A stretch of 14,734 bases of DNA, taken from the NCBI GenBank assembly GCA_005883445.1, contig VAZL01000031.1, forward strand, positions 1 through 14,734, given 5' to 3'. Position numbers and translations under genes: made by a program. Of the stretch, positions 7,552 through 14,414 are shown piece by piece (position 1 is the first letter of the stretch; every line of letters begins with the position of its first letter). This DNA is from Alphaproteobacteria bacterium (GTDB taxonomy: Bacteria; Pseudomonadota; Alphaproteobacteria; Rhizobiales; Xanthobacteraceae). The notes beneath the pieces are model-generated. The model made no database searches and was not told the origin of the DNA. It saw only the letters and a list, made by a program, of their open reading frames with translations.

Positions 7552-8220
7552 ATGCCAAATCTGCCAAATCCGTTCTCTGATTTCTGGGATTTCGTGATCG
7601 GGAACACCGATGATCACAACGCCCTCGGCGCGTGGAAATATCTTTTCGTTGCGCTGTTCTTGGCGCTCATCGTCGCGAGCGTCGTGATCGCCATCAAGAA
7701 CTGGCAGGAGGACCCTTCCCAGCGCACAGGGTCGCACCTCGGCACGTGGTTCGTTCGGGTGCTCATCGGGGGAATGTGGTTTCAGGGAATGCTCTGGAAG
7801 CTGCCGCTGCCGGTCTCGGGCGGCTTGCAATACTGGGTCGAACAGATGGGCCAACGCGCCGCGTTCGCGTTTCATCGCGAGCTGGTCACGGAGGTCTATC
7901 TTCCCTATCTCTATATCCTCAATCCCATCATCTTTCTTGCCGAGTTCACCTTTGCCGTGTCGCTCATCCTCGGGTTCGGCGTGCGCCTGATCGGCGTGCT
8001 TGGCATCATATTCTTGCTGCACCTGTGGCTCGGCATTTATCGGCCCGGCAGTCCCGCCGAGTGGCCGTGGGAGTACATATTCCTTGCGATGGTGATGTTT
8101 TTCTTTGCGCTGCATGCCGCCGGTCGCAGCCTCGGTCTCGATGCGTGGCTGCGCCGCAACGTGGCGGCTGTGCGTGATAGGAGGGGCTTTTTCGGCACGC
8201 TGCTCAATATCGTCGGCTAA
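7552..8220 (+). CDS. DoxX/DoxD-like integral membrane protein
   Basis: This 222-residue membrane protein has several hydrophobic segments: YLFVALFLALIVASVVIAI near the N-terminus, then IGGMWFQGMLWKLPLP, YLYILNPIIFLAEFTFAVS, FGVRLIGVLGIIFLLHLWLG and YIFLAMVMFFFALHAAG. The pattern resembles the DoxX family and the small subunit (DoxD) of thiosulfate:quinone oxidoreductase, but the second subunit (DoxA) is not beside it, so activity cannot be assumed. The start at 7552 is chosen over an upstream ATG at 7450 because GGAGG sits 6 bases before it and the extra 34 residues are basic and non-membrane. The gene stands alone, divergent from the radical SAM gene and convergent with the lytic transglycosylase. 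Confidence 0.78.
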   Translation: MPNLPNPFSDFWDFVIGNTDDHNALGAWKYLFVALFLALIVASVVIAIKNWQEDPSQRTGSHLGTWFVRVLIGGMWFQGMLWKLPLPVSGGLQYWVEQMGQRAAFAFHRELVTEVYLPYLYILNPIIFLAEFTFAVSLILGFGVRLIGVLGIIFLLHLWLGIYRPGSPAEWPWEYIFLAMVMFFFALHAAGRSLGLDAWLRRNVAAVRDRRGFFGTLLNIVG

Positions 8221-8230
8221 CCGCCGACGA
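8210..8230. terminator. Hairpin between convergent genes, possible bidirectional terminator
   Basis: A perfect 8-base stem (TCGTCGGC, 8210-8217, and GCCGACGA, 8223-8230) with a 5-base loop covers the DoxX-like stop codon and most of the 17-base gap to the convergent transglycosylase gene. No T-run follows on either strand, so it is not a classical intrinsic terminator. Placement between two converging genes makes a termination or transcript-end role plausible. Confidence 0.4.
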
Positions 8231-8237
8231 CACGCAA

Positions 8238-9452
8238 CTACCTTCCGGTGCGCAGCCGTGCGAGCAGCTCCGCTGTCGGCCAGCCATCGGCCGGCAGGCC
8301 GAACTTGATCTGCGTGTCGCGGATGGCGACGCGACTCTTGAGGCCGAGCACGCCGTCGACGCGGCCGACGTCGTAGCCGCGCTTTTCCAGAAGCTGCTGC
8401 AGTTCGCGCGTTTCCTCGAAGGTGATTTTCGGAATGTTCGGGCTGCCCCGGTTCATGGGCGGCGCGCCGTCGAGGCGCGTGGCGTAGTAGGCGGCGGTCA
8501 AGGAATAGTTGAGCGATTGGTTCCACTTCAGATAGGCCTGGAAATTGTCGTAGGCGAGGAAGGTGGGCCCGAACCGTCCCAAGGGCAGCACCACCGACGC
8601 CGCCATGTTGTCGTTCGGCAACGGCTTGCCGTCGGCGCCCGTCACGCCCCAGGCCGCCCACTGCGAGCGCGGATGTTGGATCGAGAGGCCGGCCTCCTTC
8701 CACGGCAAGTTCGCGGGCACACGCACCTCCTGCAGCCACGGCTCGCCGCGCTTCCAGCCGAGATGCACGAGATATTTTCCGCTCGAGCCGATCACGTCGG
8801 CCGCGCTCTTGATCAGGTTGCGTTTGCCGTCGCCGTCGTAGTCGATGGCGTGCGCCATGTATTCGGACGGCATCATCTGCGTCTGTCCGAGCTCGCCGGC
8901 CCAGGAGCCGATCATTTCGTCGGCGCGCAGGTCGCCGCGTTCGATCAAGCGCAGCGCATCGAACAGATGCCCGCGGAACATCTCCGGACGGCGGCAGTCA
9001 TAGGCGAGGGTGACAAGCGATTTGATCGCCTGATCCTTGCCTTGGCCGGCACCGAAATCGCTTTCCAGCCCCCAGAAGGCGGTGATGACGGAGGCCGGCA
9101 CGCCGAAGTCCTTTTCCTCGCGCGCGAAGGTCGCTTGGTGCTTCTTCATTTGCGCGGCCCCGTTGGGAAGACGTCCGCCGGCCAGCATCTTGTCGGATAT
9201 TTCGAGGAAGTTCTGGGCGAAGAAGCGTTGCCCGCGGTCGATATTGATGATGCGCTGATCGAGCACCAGGTAGGGAGAAGCCGCCGCGATGGTGGCCTGC
9301 GAAATGCCCTTGGCGGCCGCTTCCTTCTTGAAGTCGGCGAGCCAAGGCTCGAAGGGAGCGGTGTTGCGGCAGTTCGCTTGGGCGAAGGCCCCCGTCGGGG
9401 CCCCCATCAGCAGCACCGCCAGCACAGCCCAAGTTTGTCGCATCGCTTGCAT
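8238..9452 (-). CDS. MltB-family lytic murein transglycosylase with C-terminal peptidoglycan-binding domain
   Basis: This protein of about 404 residues cleaves peptidoglycan glycan strands to 1,6-anhydro products in the periplasm. It has a Sec signal (MRQTWAVLAVLLMGAPTGAFA) and an SLT/MltB catalytic domain with the likely acid/base E130 in FWGLESDFGAGQGK. The typical GELGQTQMMPSEYMAHAIDYDGDGK segment is at about 186-210, and a PG_binding_1 domain fills the last 60 residues (LQQLLEKRGYDVGRVDGVLG). The start is uncertain: candidates are 9479, 9452 and 9443, none with a strong ribosome binding site. I use 9452 because a good signal peptide follows at once. An upstream reading to 9572 would translate a 22-base tandem repeat and is unlikely. 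It is divergent from the duplicated heme-binding-like genes and looks like an ordinary housekeeping gene. Confidence 0.92.
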   Translation of the reverse strand: MQAMRQTWAVLAVLLMGAPTGAFAQANCRNTAPFEPWLADFKKEAAAKGISQATIAAASPYLVLDQRIINIDRGQRFFAQNFLEISDKMLAGGRLPNGAAQMKKHQATFAREEKDFGVPASVITAFWGLESDFGAGQGKDQAIKSLVTLAYDCRRPEMFRGHLFDALRLIERGDLRADEMIGSWAGELGQTQMMPSEYMAHAIDYDGDGKRNLIKSAADVIGSSGKYLVHLGWKRGEPWLQEVRVPANLPWKEAGLSIQHPRSQWAAWGVTGADGKPLPNDNMAASVVLPLGRFGPTFLAYDNFQAYLKWNQSLNYSLTAAYYATRLDGAPPMNRGSPNIPKITFEETRELQQLLEKRGYDVGRVDGVLGLKSRVAIRDTQIKFGLPADGWPTAELLARLRTGR

Positions 9453-9520
9453 CGTCACTGTCCGCGTTGGTTCCACCATGCTTTGCGGGCGCGCTGCCCG
9501 ATTCCCGACGCCGAGCTTCG

Positions 9521-9564
9521 GCAGGGCACTTCTTGCTCGTGCGCAGGGCGCTTCTTGCTCGTGC
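9521..9564. repeat. Tandem direct repeat, 2 x 22 bases
   Basis: Two adjacent 22-base units (9521-9542 and 9543-9564) are identical except for one base at unit position 8 (A versus G). The core CTTCTTGCTCGTGC occurs in both. They lie upstream of the transglycosylase start and upstream of the divergent GlcG/HbpS-like gene. They may be a regulatory site or only a slippage duplication. Confidence 0.75.
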
Positions 9565-9702
9565 AATGGCAACTCGCCTATTCTGACCGAGGGCTCGCCT
9601 GAAAGAGTGGAGCTTAGTATGAATTGTCGGCGCGTGGTCTAGAGACGACCAATTTTCGACAACATCATGACGCCGCGATAATGCAGGTGGAGAGACAGGA
9701 CC

Positions 9703-10164
9703 ATGCGACTTGATGTCTTGATCGCGCTCGGCATGGCCTCGGCGCTGGCGCTCGGTGGCTCGGCGCTGGCGCAGCAACCGGTGCCTCCCCCTGCGCCGCC
9801 CGCCGACTATGGCCCGCCCATCACCAATGAGCAGGCAAAGACGGTTGCGGCCGCCGCGCTTGCGGAGGCCAAGAAAAAAAATTCGCCGATGGCGTTTGCG
9901 ATCGTGGGACCGGCCGGCGAGCTCGTCTATTTCGAGAAGATGGACGGCACCCAGCTGGCGTCGGTCGAGATCGCCCAGGGCAAGGCGCGCACCGCCGTGC
10001 TGTTCCGTCGTCCGAGCAAAGTGTTCGCGGATCAGTATGCCGCGGGCAATAGGGCATTCACGACCTTTCCGGAAAAACCCGTTGCATCCGAAGGCGGCGT
10101 TCCGATCATCGTGAACGGCAAGATCATCGGCGCGATCGGGGCGAGCGGCGGCGGCACCGATTAG
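9703..10164 (+). CDS. Secreted GlcG/HbpS-like heme-binding family protein, copy 1 (short C-terminus)
   Basis: This 153-residue protein has a Sec signal peptide (about 1-23, ending SALAQQ), a proline-rich linker (PVPPPAPPADYGPP) and a Haem_degrading/GlcG-HbpS-type domain (about 38-150: NEQAKTVAAAALAEAK, AIVGPAGELVYFEKMDGTQ, SEGGVPIIVNGKIIGAIGASGG). Family members bind heme or sit beside oxidation genes; the role here is unknown. A ribosome binding site, GTGGAGAG, precedes the ATG. The second gene is a close tandem copy, and 124 bases (9898-10021) are identical in both. Copy 1 ends at a TAG where copy 2 has CAG; the bases after the stop (QDGVAAPR in frame, then TAA) still resemble the C-terminal tail of copy 2. 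The core domain is intact. An A-run of eight at about 9874-9881 is also unique to this copy. Confidence 0.85.
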   Translation: MRLDVLIALGMASALALGGSALAQQPVPPPAPPADYGPPITNEQAKTVAAAALAEAKKKNSPMAFAIVGPAGELVYFEKMDGTQLASVEIAQGKARTAVLFRRPSKVFADQYAAGNRAFTTFPEKPVASEGGVPIIVNGKIIGAIGASGGGTD

Positions 10165-10210
10165 CAAGACGGCGTGGCAGCGCCGCGGTAATCCAGCTGG
10201 AGAGAGGACC

Positions 10211-10732
10211 ATGCGACTTGATGTCTTGATCGCGCTCAGCATCGCCTCGACGCTGGCGCTCGGCGGCACGGTGCTGGCGCAGCAACCGGCGCCGTCTCCC
10301 GCCCCGGCCGCTCCTTCCGGGCCGCCCGCCGACTATGGGCCGCCCATCACCAACGAGCAGGCAAAGACGGTCGCCGCCGCCGCGCTCGCCGAGGCCAAGA
10401 AGAACAATTGGCGCATGGCGTTCGCGATCGTGGGACCGGCCGGCGAGCTCGTCTATTTCGAGAAGATGGACGGCACCCAGCTGGCGTCGGTCGAGATCGC
10501 CCAGGGCAAGGCGCGCACCGCCGTGCTGTTCCGTCGTCCGAGCAAAGCGTTCGCGGATCAGTACGCCGCGGGCAATACCGCGTTCATGACCTTTCCGGAA
10601 AAACCGGTGGCGTCCGAGGGCGGCGTTCCGATTGTGGTCAACGGCAAGATCATCGGCGCGATCGGGGCGAGCGGCGGCACCGGCCAGCAAGACGGCTTGG
10701 CGGCGGCGGCGGGCGCAAGCGCGGCGAAGTAA
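10211..10732 (+). CDS. Secreted GlcG/HbpS-like heme-binding family protein, copy 2
   Basis: This 173-residue paralogue of the preceding gene shares its signal peptide, proline-rich linker and GlcG/HbpS-type domain. It differs by a six-residue insertion in the linker (PAPAAPSGPPADYG) and a C-terminal Ala/Gly-rich tail (QQDGLAAAAGASAAK) missing from copy 1. The start follows a GGAGAGAGG ribosome binding site, and the leader bases upstream (CGCCGCG-TAAT-CAG-TGGAGAG pattern) are also shared with copy 1. The duplicated unit therefore includes the translation signal and is about 508 bases long. The two genes are 46 bases apart in the same direction and probably co-transcribed. A strong hairpin follows one base after the stop. 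The function, possibly heme or small-ligand binding in the periplasm, is inferred only from the family. Confidence 0.86.
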   Translation: MRLDVLIALSIASTLALGGTVLAQQPAPSPAPAAPSGPPADYGPPITNEQAKTVAAAALAEAKKNNWRMAFAIVGPAGELVYFEKMDGTQLASVEIAQGKARTAVLFRRPSKAFADQYAAGNTAFMTFPEKPVASEGGVPIVVNGKIIGAIGASGGTGQQDGLAAAAGASAAK

Positions 10733-10733
10733 G

Positions 10734-10760
10734 CGCGCGCCTCCACCGCGGGGGCGCGCG
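10734..10760 (+). terminator. GC-rich hairpin directly after copy 2, probable terminator
   Basis: An 11-pair stem, CGCGCGCCTCC (10734-10744) against GGGGGCGCGCG (10750-10760), has one G-U wobble and a 5-base loop, and begins one base after the TAA stop. No T-run follows (ACTGCG), so it may act as a Rho-aided terminator or a 3'-end stabiliser. Confidence 0.5.
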
Positions 10761-10824
10761 ACTGCGATCCAGACCCGGCTCCAAGCCGTAAGCTCATGGA
10801 AAGTCTTACTTTTCCCCGCAGCGG

Positions 10825-10892
10825 TTGTGACCAGCTCACGTCCCATAAAATATCCGCGAGCGGCAACCCAGCTTTCCCCATTCACGTATAAT
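10825..10892 (+). promoter_or_regulatory. Candidate egtBD promoter region
   Basis: The 228-base gap before egtB is less GC-rich than its surroundings. It contains a perfect TATAAT at 10887-10892 (68 bases before the egtB ATG) without a clear -35. It also contains TTGTGA (10825-10830) plus TAAAAT (10846-10851) with a short 15-base spacer. Either could drive egtB-egtD. The evidence is pattern only. Confidence 0.3.
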
Positions 10893-10960
10893 GAAGGAAC
10901 AATCGATACCTCCAAGCGGTTTCCTGTCACCTGACGCCTCTCGATTTCGCCAACCCGGGA

Positions 10961-12238
10961 ATGGGCATGCCGCCCGCGACCTCGTCACCCGTCCTTCGTC
11001 GCCGCCGCGACGAAGGTGATACCGAAACGATCCCACGAGCCACGCCGACCGATCCTCGGATCACCTGGCGCGATGCGTTCCGCGCGGTGCGCGCGGAAAC
11101 GGAACGCCGCGCCGCGCCCTTGAGCGCCGAGGATCAGGTGGTGCAGTCGATGCCCGATGCGAGCCCGACCAAGTGGCACCGCGCGCATACGGCCTGGTTC
11201 TTCGAGCAGTTTCTCTTGCGGCCGCATCTTGCCGGCTATCGCGTCTTCGATGAGCGGTTCGCCTATCTCTTCAACTCGTACTATGTGGCGGCTGGGCCGC
11301 GCCACGCGCGGCCCAAGCGCGGGCTCGTCACGCGGCCGGATTGCGAACAGGTCGCCGCGTTTCGCGCCCATGTCGACGAGGGAATAGAACGCCTGCTCGC
11401 CGGCGCCGACGATGCGCAATTGGCCGAGGTGGCGCGCATCCTCGAGATCGGCATCCATCACGAGCAGCAGCATCAGGAGCTGCTCCTCACCGACATCCTG
11501 CACGCCTTCGCGCAAAATCCGGTGGCGCCCGGCTACGACGCCGATTGGCGTCCACCGCCTGCGTCGTCCTCGTCGGGCGAATTTGTCGCGTTGCCGTCCG
11601 GCATCCACGGTATCGGCTTTGAGGGCGAGGGCTATTGTTTCGACAACGAGCGGCCGGCGCACCGGGTGTTGCTGCAGCCGGCGTGCATCGGGCGCGGTCT
11701 CGTGACCAATGCGCGATGGCTCGAATTCATGGCCGAGGGCGGCTATGCGACGCCGTCGTTATGGCTCTCCGACGGCTGGGCGACGGTTGAGGCAGAAGGC
11801 TGGAACGCGCCCGGCTATTGGCGCAAGCGCGATGGCGCGTGGTACTCGCTTACGCTTGGCGGGCTGCGCCCGGTCGATCCGGACGCGGCGGTTGCGCATG
11901 TGAGCTACTACGAGGCCGACGCCTTCGCGCGTTGGGCGGGCAAGCATTTGCCGACCGAGGCGGAATGGGAAGTGGCCGCGCGCGCAAATCTTCTCGACGA
12001 CGCCTTCGGCATCGTGTGGCAGTGGACGCGCAGCGCTTACTTGCCCTATCCGGGCTACCGCGCCGCAGACGGCGCGCTCGGTGAGTACAACGGCAAGTTC
12101 ATGATCAACCAAATGGTCTTGCGTGGAAGCTCGCATGCGACGCCCGCCGGCCATGCACGCGCGAGCTATCGCAATTTCTTCTATCCGTCGGCGCGCTGGC
12201 AGTTCAGCGGGCTCAGGCTTCTGGACTATGTGGGATGA
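10961..12238 (+). CDS. egtB: Ergothioneine sulfoxide synthase EgtB
   Basis: This 425-residue cytoplasmic non-heme iron enzyme uses O2 to join the sulfur of cysteine or gamma-glutamylcysteine to hercynine, the C-S bond step of ergothioneine synthesis. The N-terminal DinB-like domain has AEDQVVQSMPDASPTKWHRA (56-75), iron ligand H76 and the HxxxHxE motif at H167/H171/E173 (HHEQQHQE). The C-terminal FGE-sulfatase-type domain has LPTEAEWEVAARAN, GIVWQWTRSAYLPYPGY, LRGSSHATPAGHARASYRNF and WQFSGLRLLDYVG, all typical of EgtB. The start could be 10961 or the in-frame ATG at 10967; the first 30 residues are basic and probably not part of the fold. Its stop overlaps the egtD ATG. No egtA or egtC lies in the window, so a direct cysteine route is possible, though they may lie elsewhere. 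It is a paralogue of senA. Confidence 0.94.
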   Translation: MGMPPATSSPVLRRRRDEGDTETIPRATPTDPRITWRDAFRAVRAETERRAAPLSAEDQVVQSMPDASPTKWHRAHTAWFFEQFLLRPHLAGYRVFDERFAYLFNSYYVAAGPRHARPKRGLVTRPDCEQVAAFRAHVDEGIERLLAGADDAQLAEVARILEIGIHHEQQHQELLLTDILHAFAQNPVAPGYDADWRPPPASSSSGEFVALPSGIHGIGFEGEGYCFDNERPAHRVLLQPACIGRGLVTNARWLEFMAEGGYATPSLWLSDGWATVEAEGWNAPGYWRKRDGAWYSLTLGGLRPVDPDAAVAHVSYYEADAFARWAGKHLPTEAEWEVAARANLLDDAFGIVWQWTRSAYLPYPGYRAADGALGEYNGKFMINQMVLRGSSHATPAGHARASYRNFFYPSARWQFSGLRLLDYVG

Positions 12239-13248
12239 ATGCGCGTGCCGAGGCACCACGACCGGAGTTGATGATGGCTGCGCCGATCCAGGCCGCTCTT
12301 GCCTACGAACCCGCCGAGGCGGGTTCCTCGTTTGCGCACGACGTCATTGCCGGCTTGACGGCGCGGCCCAAGCAGCTTCCCCCGAAATACTTCTACGACG
12401 AGATCGGCGCGCAACTGTTCGAGGATATCACCGCATCGCCGGAGTATTATCTGACGCGTTGCGAGCTGCAGATCCTGGGCGAGCGGGCGCCTGAGATCGC
12501 GCGCTTTTTTCCCGCGGACTCGGCGTTGATCGAATTCGGCAGCGGCTCGAGCAGGAAGGTGAGGATCCTGCTGGCAGCGGCGCCGACGATCGCGGCCTAT
12601 GTGCCGGTCGACATTTCCTCCCAGATGCTGGTCCAGGAGGCGGAAGCGCTTCGACGTGATTATCCGCGCCTTGCGGTGCTCGCGGTCGAGGCCGATTTCA
12701 CCCAGCCGTTCTCATTGCCGGCCGCGGCCGCGGGAATGGCTCATACCGGATTCTTTCCCGGATCGACCATCGGAAATTTCGAGCCGCATGAAGCCTCCTC
12801 GTTCCTGCGTCACGCCGGGCGCATGCTGGGACGCGGCGCCGCGTTGATCATCGGGGTCGACCTGGTGAAAGACGCCGGCATCCTCAATGCCGCTTACAAT
12901 GACGCAGCCGGCCTGACCGCGAAGTTCAATCTCAATTTGCTCGGCCGGATCAATCGCGAGCTCAACGGCGATTTCGAACTCGAGAATTTCGGCCACCGCG
13001 CTTTCTACAATCGCGAGCGCCACCGCATCGAGATGCATCTCGTCAGCAAGAAGCGTCAGAAGGTCAGCGTGGCCGGACGCACCGTCGAATTCCGCACGGG
13101 AGAGACGATTCACACCGAGAACAGCTACAAATACACGCTCGAATACTTTGCGGCCTTGGCGCGCGGATCGGGATGGACTCCCGCCGCCACATGGACCGAC
13201 GCCGGCGCAAACTTTTCCATCCATGCGCTGACGTTCGAGGACCGCTGA
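12235..13248 (+). CDS. egtD: L-histidine N-alpha-methyltransferase EgtD
   Basis: This 337-residue cytoplasmic SAM-dependent enzyme trimethylates the alpha-amino group of histidine to give hercynine, the precursor of ergothioneine and selenoneine. Seen motifs are PKYFYDEIGAQLFEDI (50-65) and SPEYYLTR (68-75), the SAM-binding EFGSGSSRK (100-108), PVDIS (124-128), FFPGSTIGNFEP (173-184) and the late HTENSYKY. Length and motifs fit the EgtD family. The ATG at 12235 overlaps the egtB stop (ATGA), indicating coupled translation. A second possible start at 12274 has GGAG six bases upstream, and the first 13 residues are dispensable-looking, so the N-terminus is open. It would supply hercynine both to EgtB and, 7 kb away, to SenA. 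Confidence 0.95.
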   Translation: MNARAEAPRPELMMAAPIQAALAYEPAEAGSSFAHDVIAGLTARPKQLPPKYFYDEIGAQLFEDITASPEYYLTRCELQILGERAPEIARFFPADSALIEFGSGSSRKVRILLAAAPTIAAYVPVDISSQMLVQEAEALRRDYPRLAVLAVEADFTQPFSLPAAAAGMAHTGFFPGSTIGNFEPHEASSFLRHAGRMLGRGAALIIGVDLVKDAGILNAAYNDAAGLTAKFNLNLLGRINRELNGDFELENFGHRAFYNRERHRIEMHLVSKKRQKVSVAGRTVEFRTGETIHTENSYKYTLEYFAALARGSGWTPAATWTDAGANFSIHALTFEDR

Positions 13249-13400
13249 CGCCCTTTTTCGCAGGGTGGGCAAAGTTTAGCGTGCTTACGCGTCTTTCGCG
13301 GCATTGACGAGCTTCGTGGCACGGCGCGCCAAGCGCGCGCCTTTGCGCACCCTGGCGGGTCTGGACTATAAACACAATGTTCCAATCGAATTGAACCTCG

Positions 13401-14312
13401 ATGCCGATCTGCGAAGCCGATCCTTGGCGCCTGCAATACTTCGAACGCGCCGCCTGTCCGCCGGATGTGAACATTCCGACCGAAGACAGCGACGCCTGGC
13501 TTTGGTACCCGGATCATCGCTGGGTCTACGACAAGATCGCGATCGCGTTGAGCCAGGGTCTCGATGCCGGACCGCACGGCGTGCCGCCGCCGCGATTTCC
13601 CGTGTTCTCCAAGCCCATCACCAATCTCAAGGGCATGGGGGTCGCGAGCCGCGTGCTCTCCTCGCAAGCGGAGTACGAGGCGAGCCTCACGCCCGGGCAC
13701 ATGTGGATGACGCTCTTGGATGGTCGCCATGTGAGCTCGGACGTCGCGGTCGTCGACGGCGAGCCGCGCTGGTGGCGCCACGCGACGGGAGAGCCCGGCG
13801 GGGAAGGCACCTTCGATCATTGGACCGTGCACGCCGCGCACGATCCCGGCATCGAGGCGTATTGCGGCTCGTGGATCCGCCAGCATCTCAAGGGCTACAC
13901 CGGCATCCTCAACACCGAGACCATCGGCGGTCGCATGATCGAGGTGCATCTGCGCATGAGCGATCAATGGCCGGACCTCTATGGGGCCGGCTGGGTCGAT
14001 GCGCTCGTACGCCTCTACCAGGAGCGGCGCTGGGACTTCGCCGATCGAGACCGGCGCGACGGATACAGCGTGGTGCTGTTCGGGCCGCATGGTCCGCGCT
14101 ATCGCCATCCGCCGCCCGCGCTCGTGGCGCAGGTGCGGCGCCTGCCTGGCGTCTCGAGCGTGCAGATTACCTTTCACGAGGACAAGGAGCCCGAGCGCCA
14201 CGCCATGCCGCCCGGCGGCTTTCGACTCGCCGTCGTCAACGCCTTTGACCTGCAAGCCGGCCGCGCCGGGCGCGAGATGCTGCGGACGCATTTCCTCGCC
14301 CGCGCGGCGTGA
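13401..14312 (+). CDS. Uncharacterised protein, possibly ATP-grasp-like
   Basis: This 303-residue protein has no signal peptide or membrane segment. I do not recognise a named family. The order of motifs is suggestive of an ATP-grasp fold: a lysine in RFPVFSKPITNLKGMG (about 65-80), an acidic strand pair in MWMTLLDGRHVSSDVAVVDGE (about 101-121), WTVHAAHDPG, GYTGILNTETIGG and a final MIEVHLRMSDQWPDLYG (about 179-195), which could hold metal-binding acidic residues. This is inference from spacing, not a family match. It starts 152 bases after egtD in the same direction, with no strong ribosome binding site (AACCTCG before the ATG), and ends 102 bases before the next gene. The sequence is evenly distributed, with no odd codon use, so it is a real gene. 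A role tied to ergothioneine cannot be claimed. Confidence 0.75.
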   Translation: MPICEADPWRLQYFERAACPPDVNIPTEDSDAWLWYPDHRWVYDKIAIALSQGLDAGPHGVPPPRFPVFSKPITNLKGMGVASRVLSSQAEYEASLTPGHMWMTLLDGRHVSSDVAVVDGEPRWWRHATGEPGGEGTFDHWTVHAAHDPGIEAYCGSWIRQHLKGYTGILNTETIGGRMIEVHLRMSDQWPDLYGAGWVDALVRLYQERRWDFADRDRRDGYSVVLFGPHGPRYRHPPPALVAQVRRLPGVSSVQITFHEDKEPERHAMPPGGFRLAVVNAFDLQAGRAGREMLRTHFLARAA

Positions 14313-14414
14313 TCGTCGCAACGCTGCAGCTGCGGCAAACGCGCCAGCGGGCGCCATGCTTCGCTTTGCCATCTGCGGCTGCTACAAGGACGCCCTACCA
14401 AGCGAGGGAGCACC

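Noticed and set aside
7393..8739. 448-residue minus-strand ORF across the DoxX-like gene and the end of the transglycosylase gene
   Set aside because: It overlaps two recognisable genes, is charged and repetitive, and shows no domain.
8517..10269. 361-residue plus ORF opposite the transglycosylase and 423-residue minus ORF opposite copy 1 and the transglycosylase
   Set aside because: Both are shadows; the real frames have signal peptides and catalytic or domain motifs.
13249..13400. Possible terminator or small RNA between egtD and the next gene
   Set aside because: Only a 4-base stem (CCCT/AGGG) is seen; not enough to support a feature.
13125..14372. 415-residue minus-strand ORF opposite the unrecognised protein
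   Set aside because: The plus frame has evenly spaced patterned segments and ends just before the FAH gene; the minus frame is His/Arg/Pro-rich without motifs and runs into egtD.
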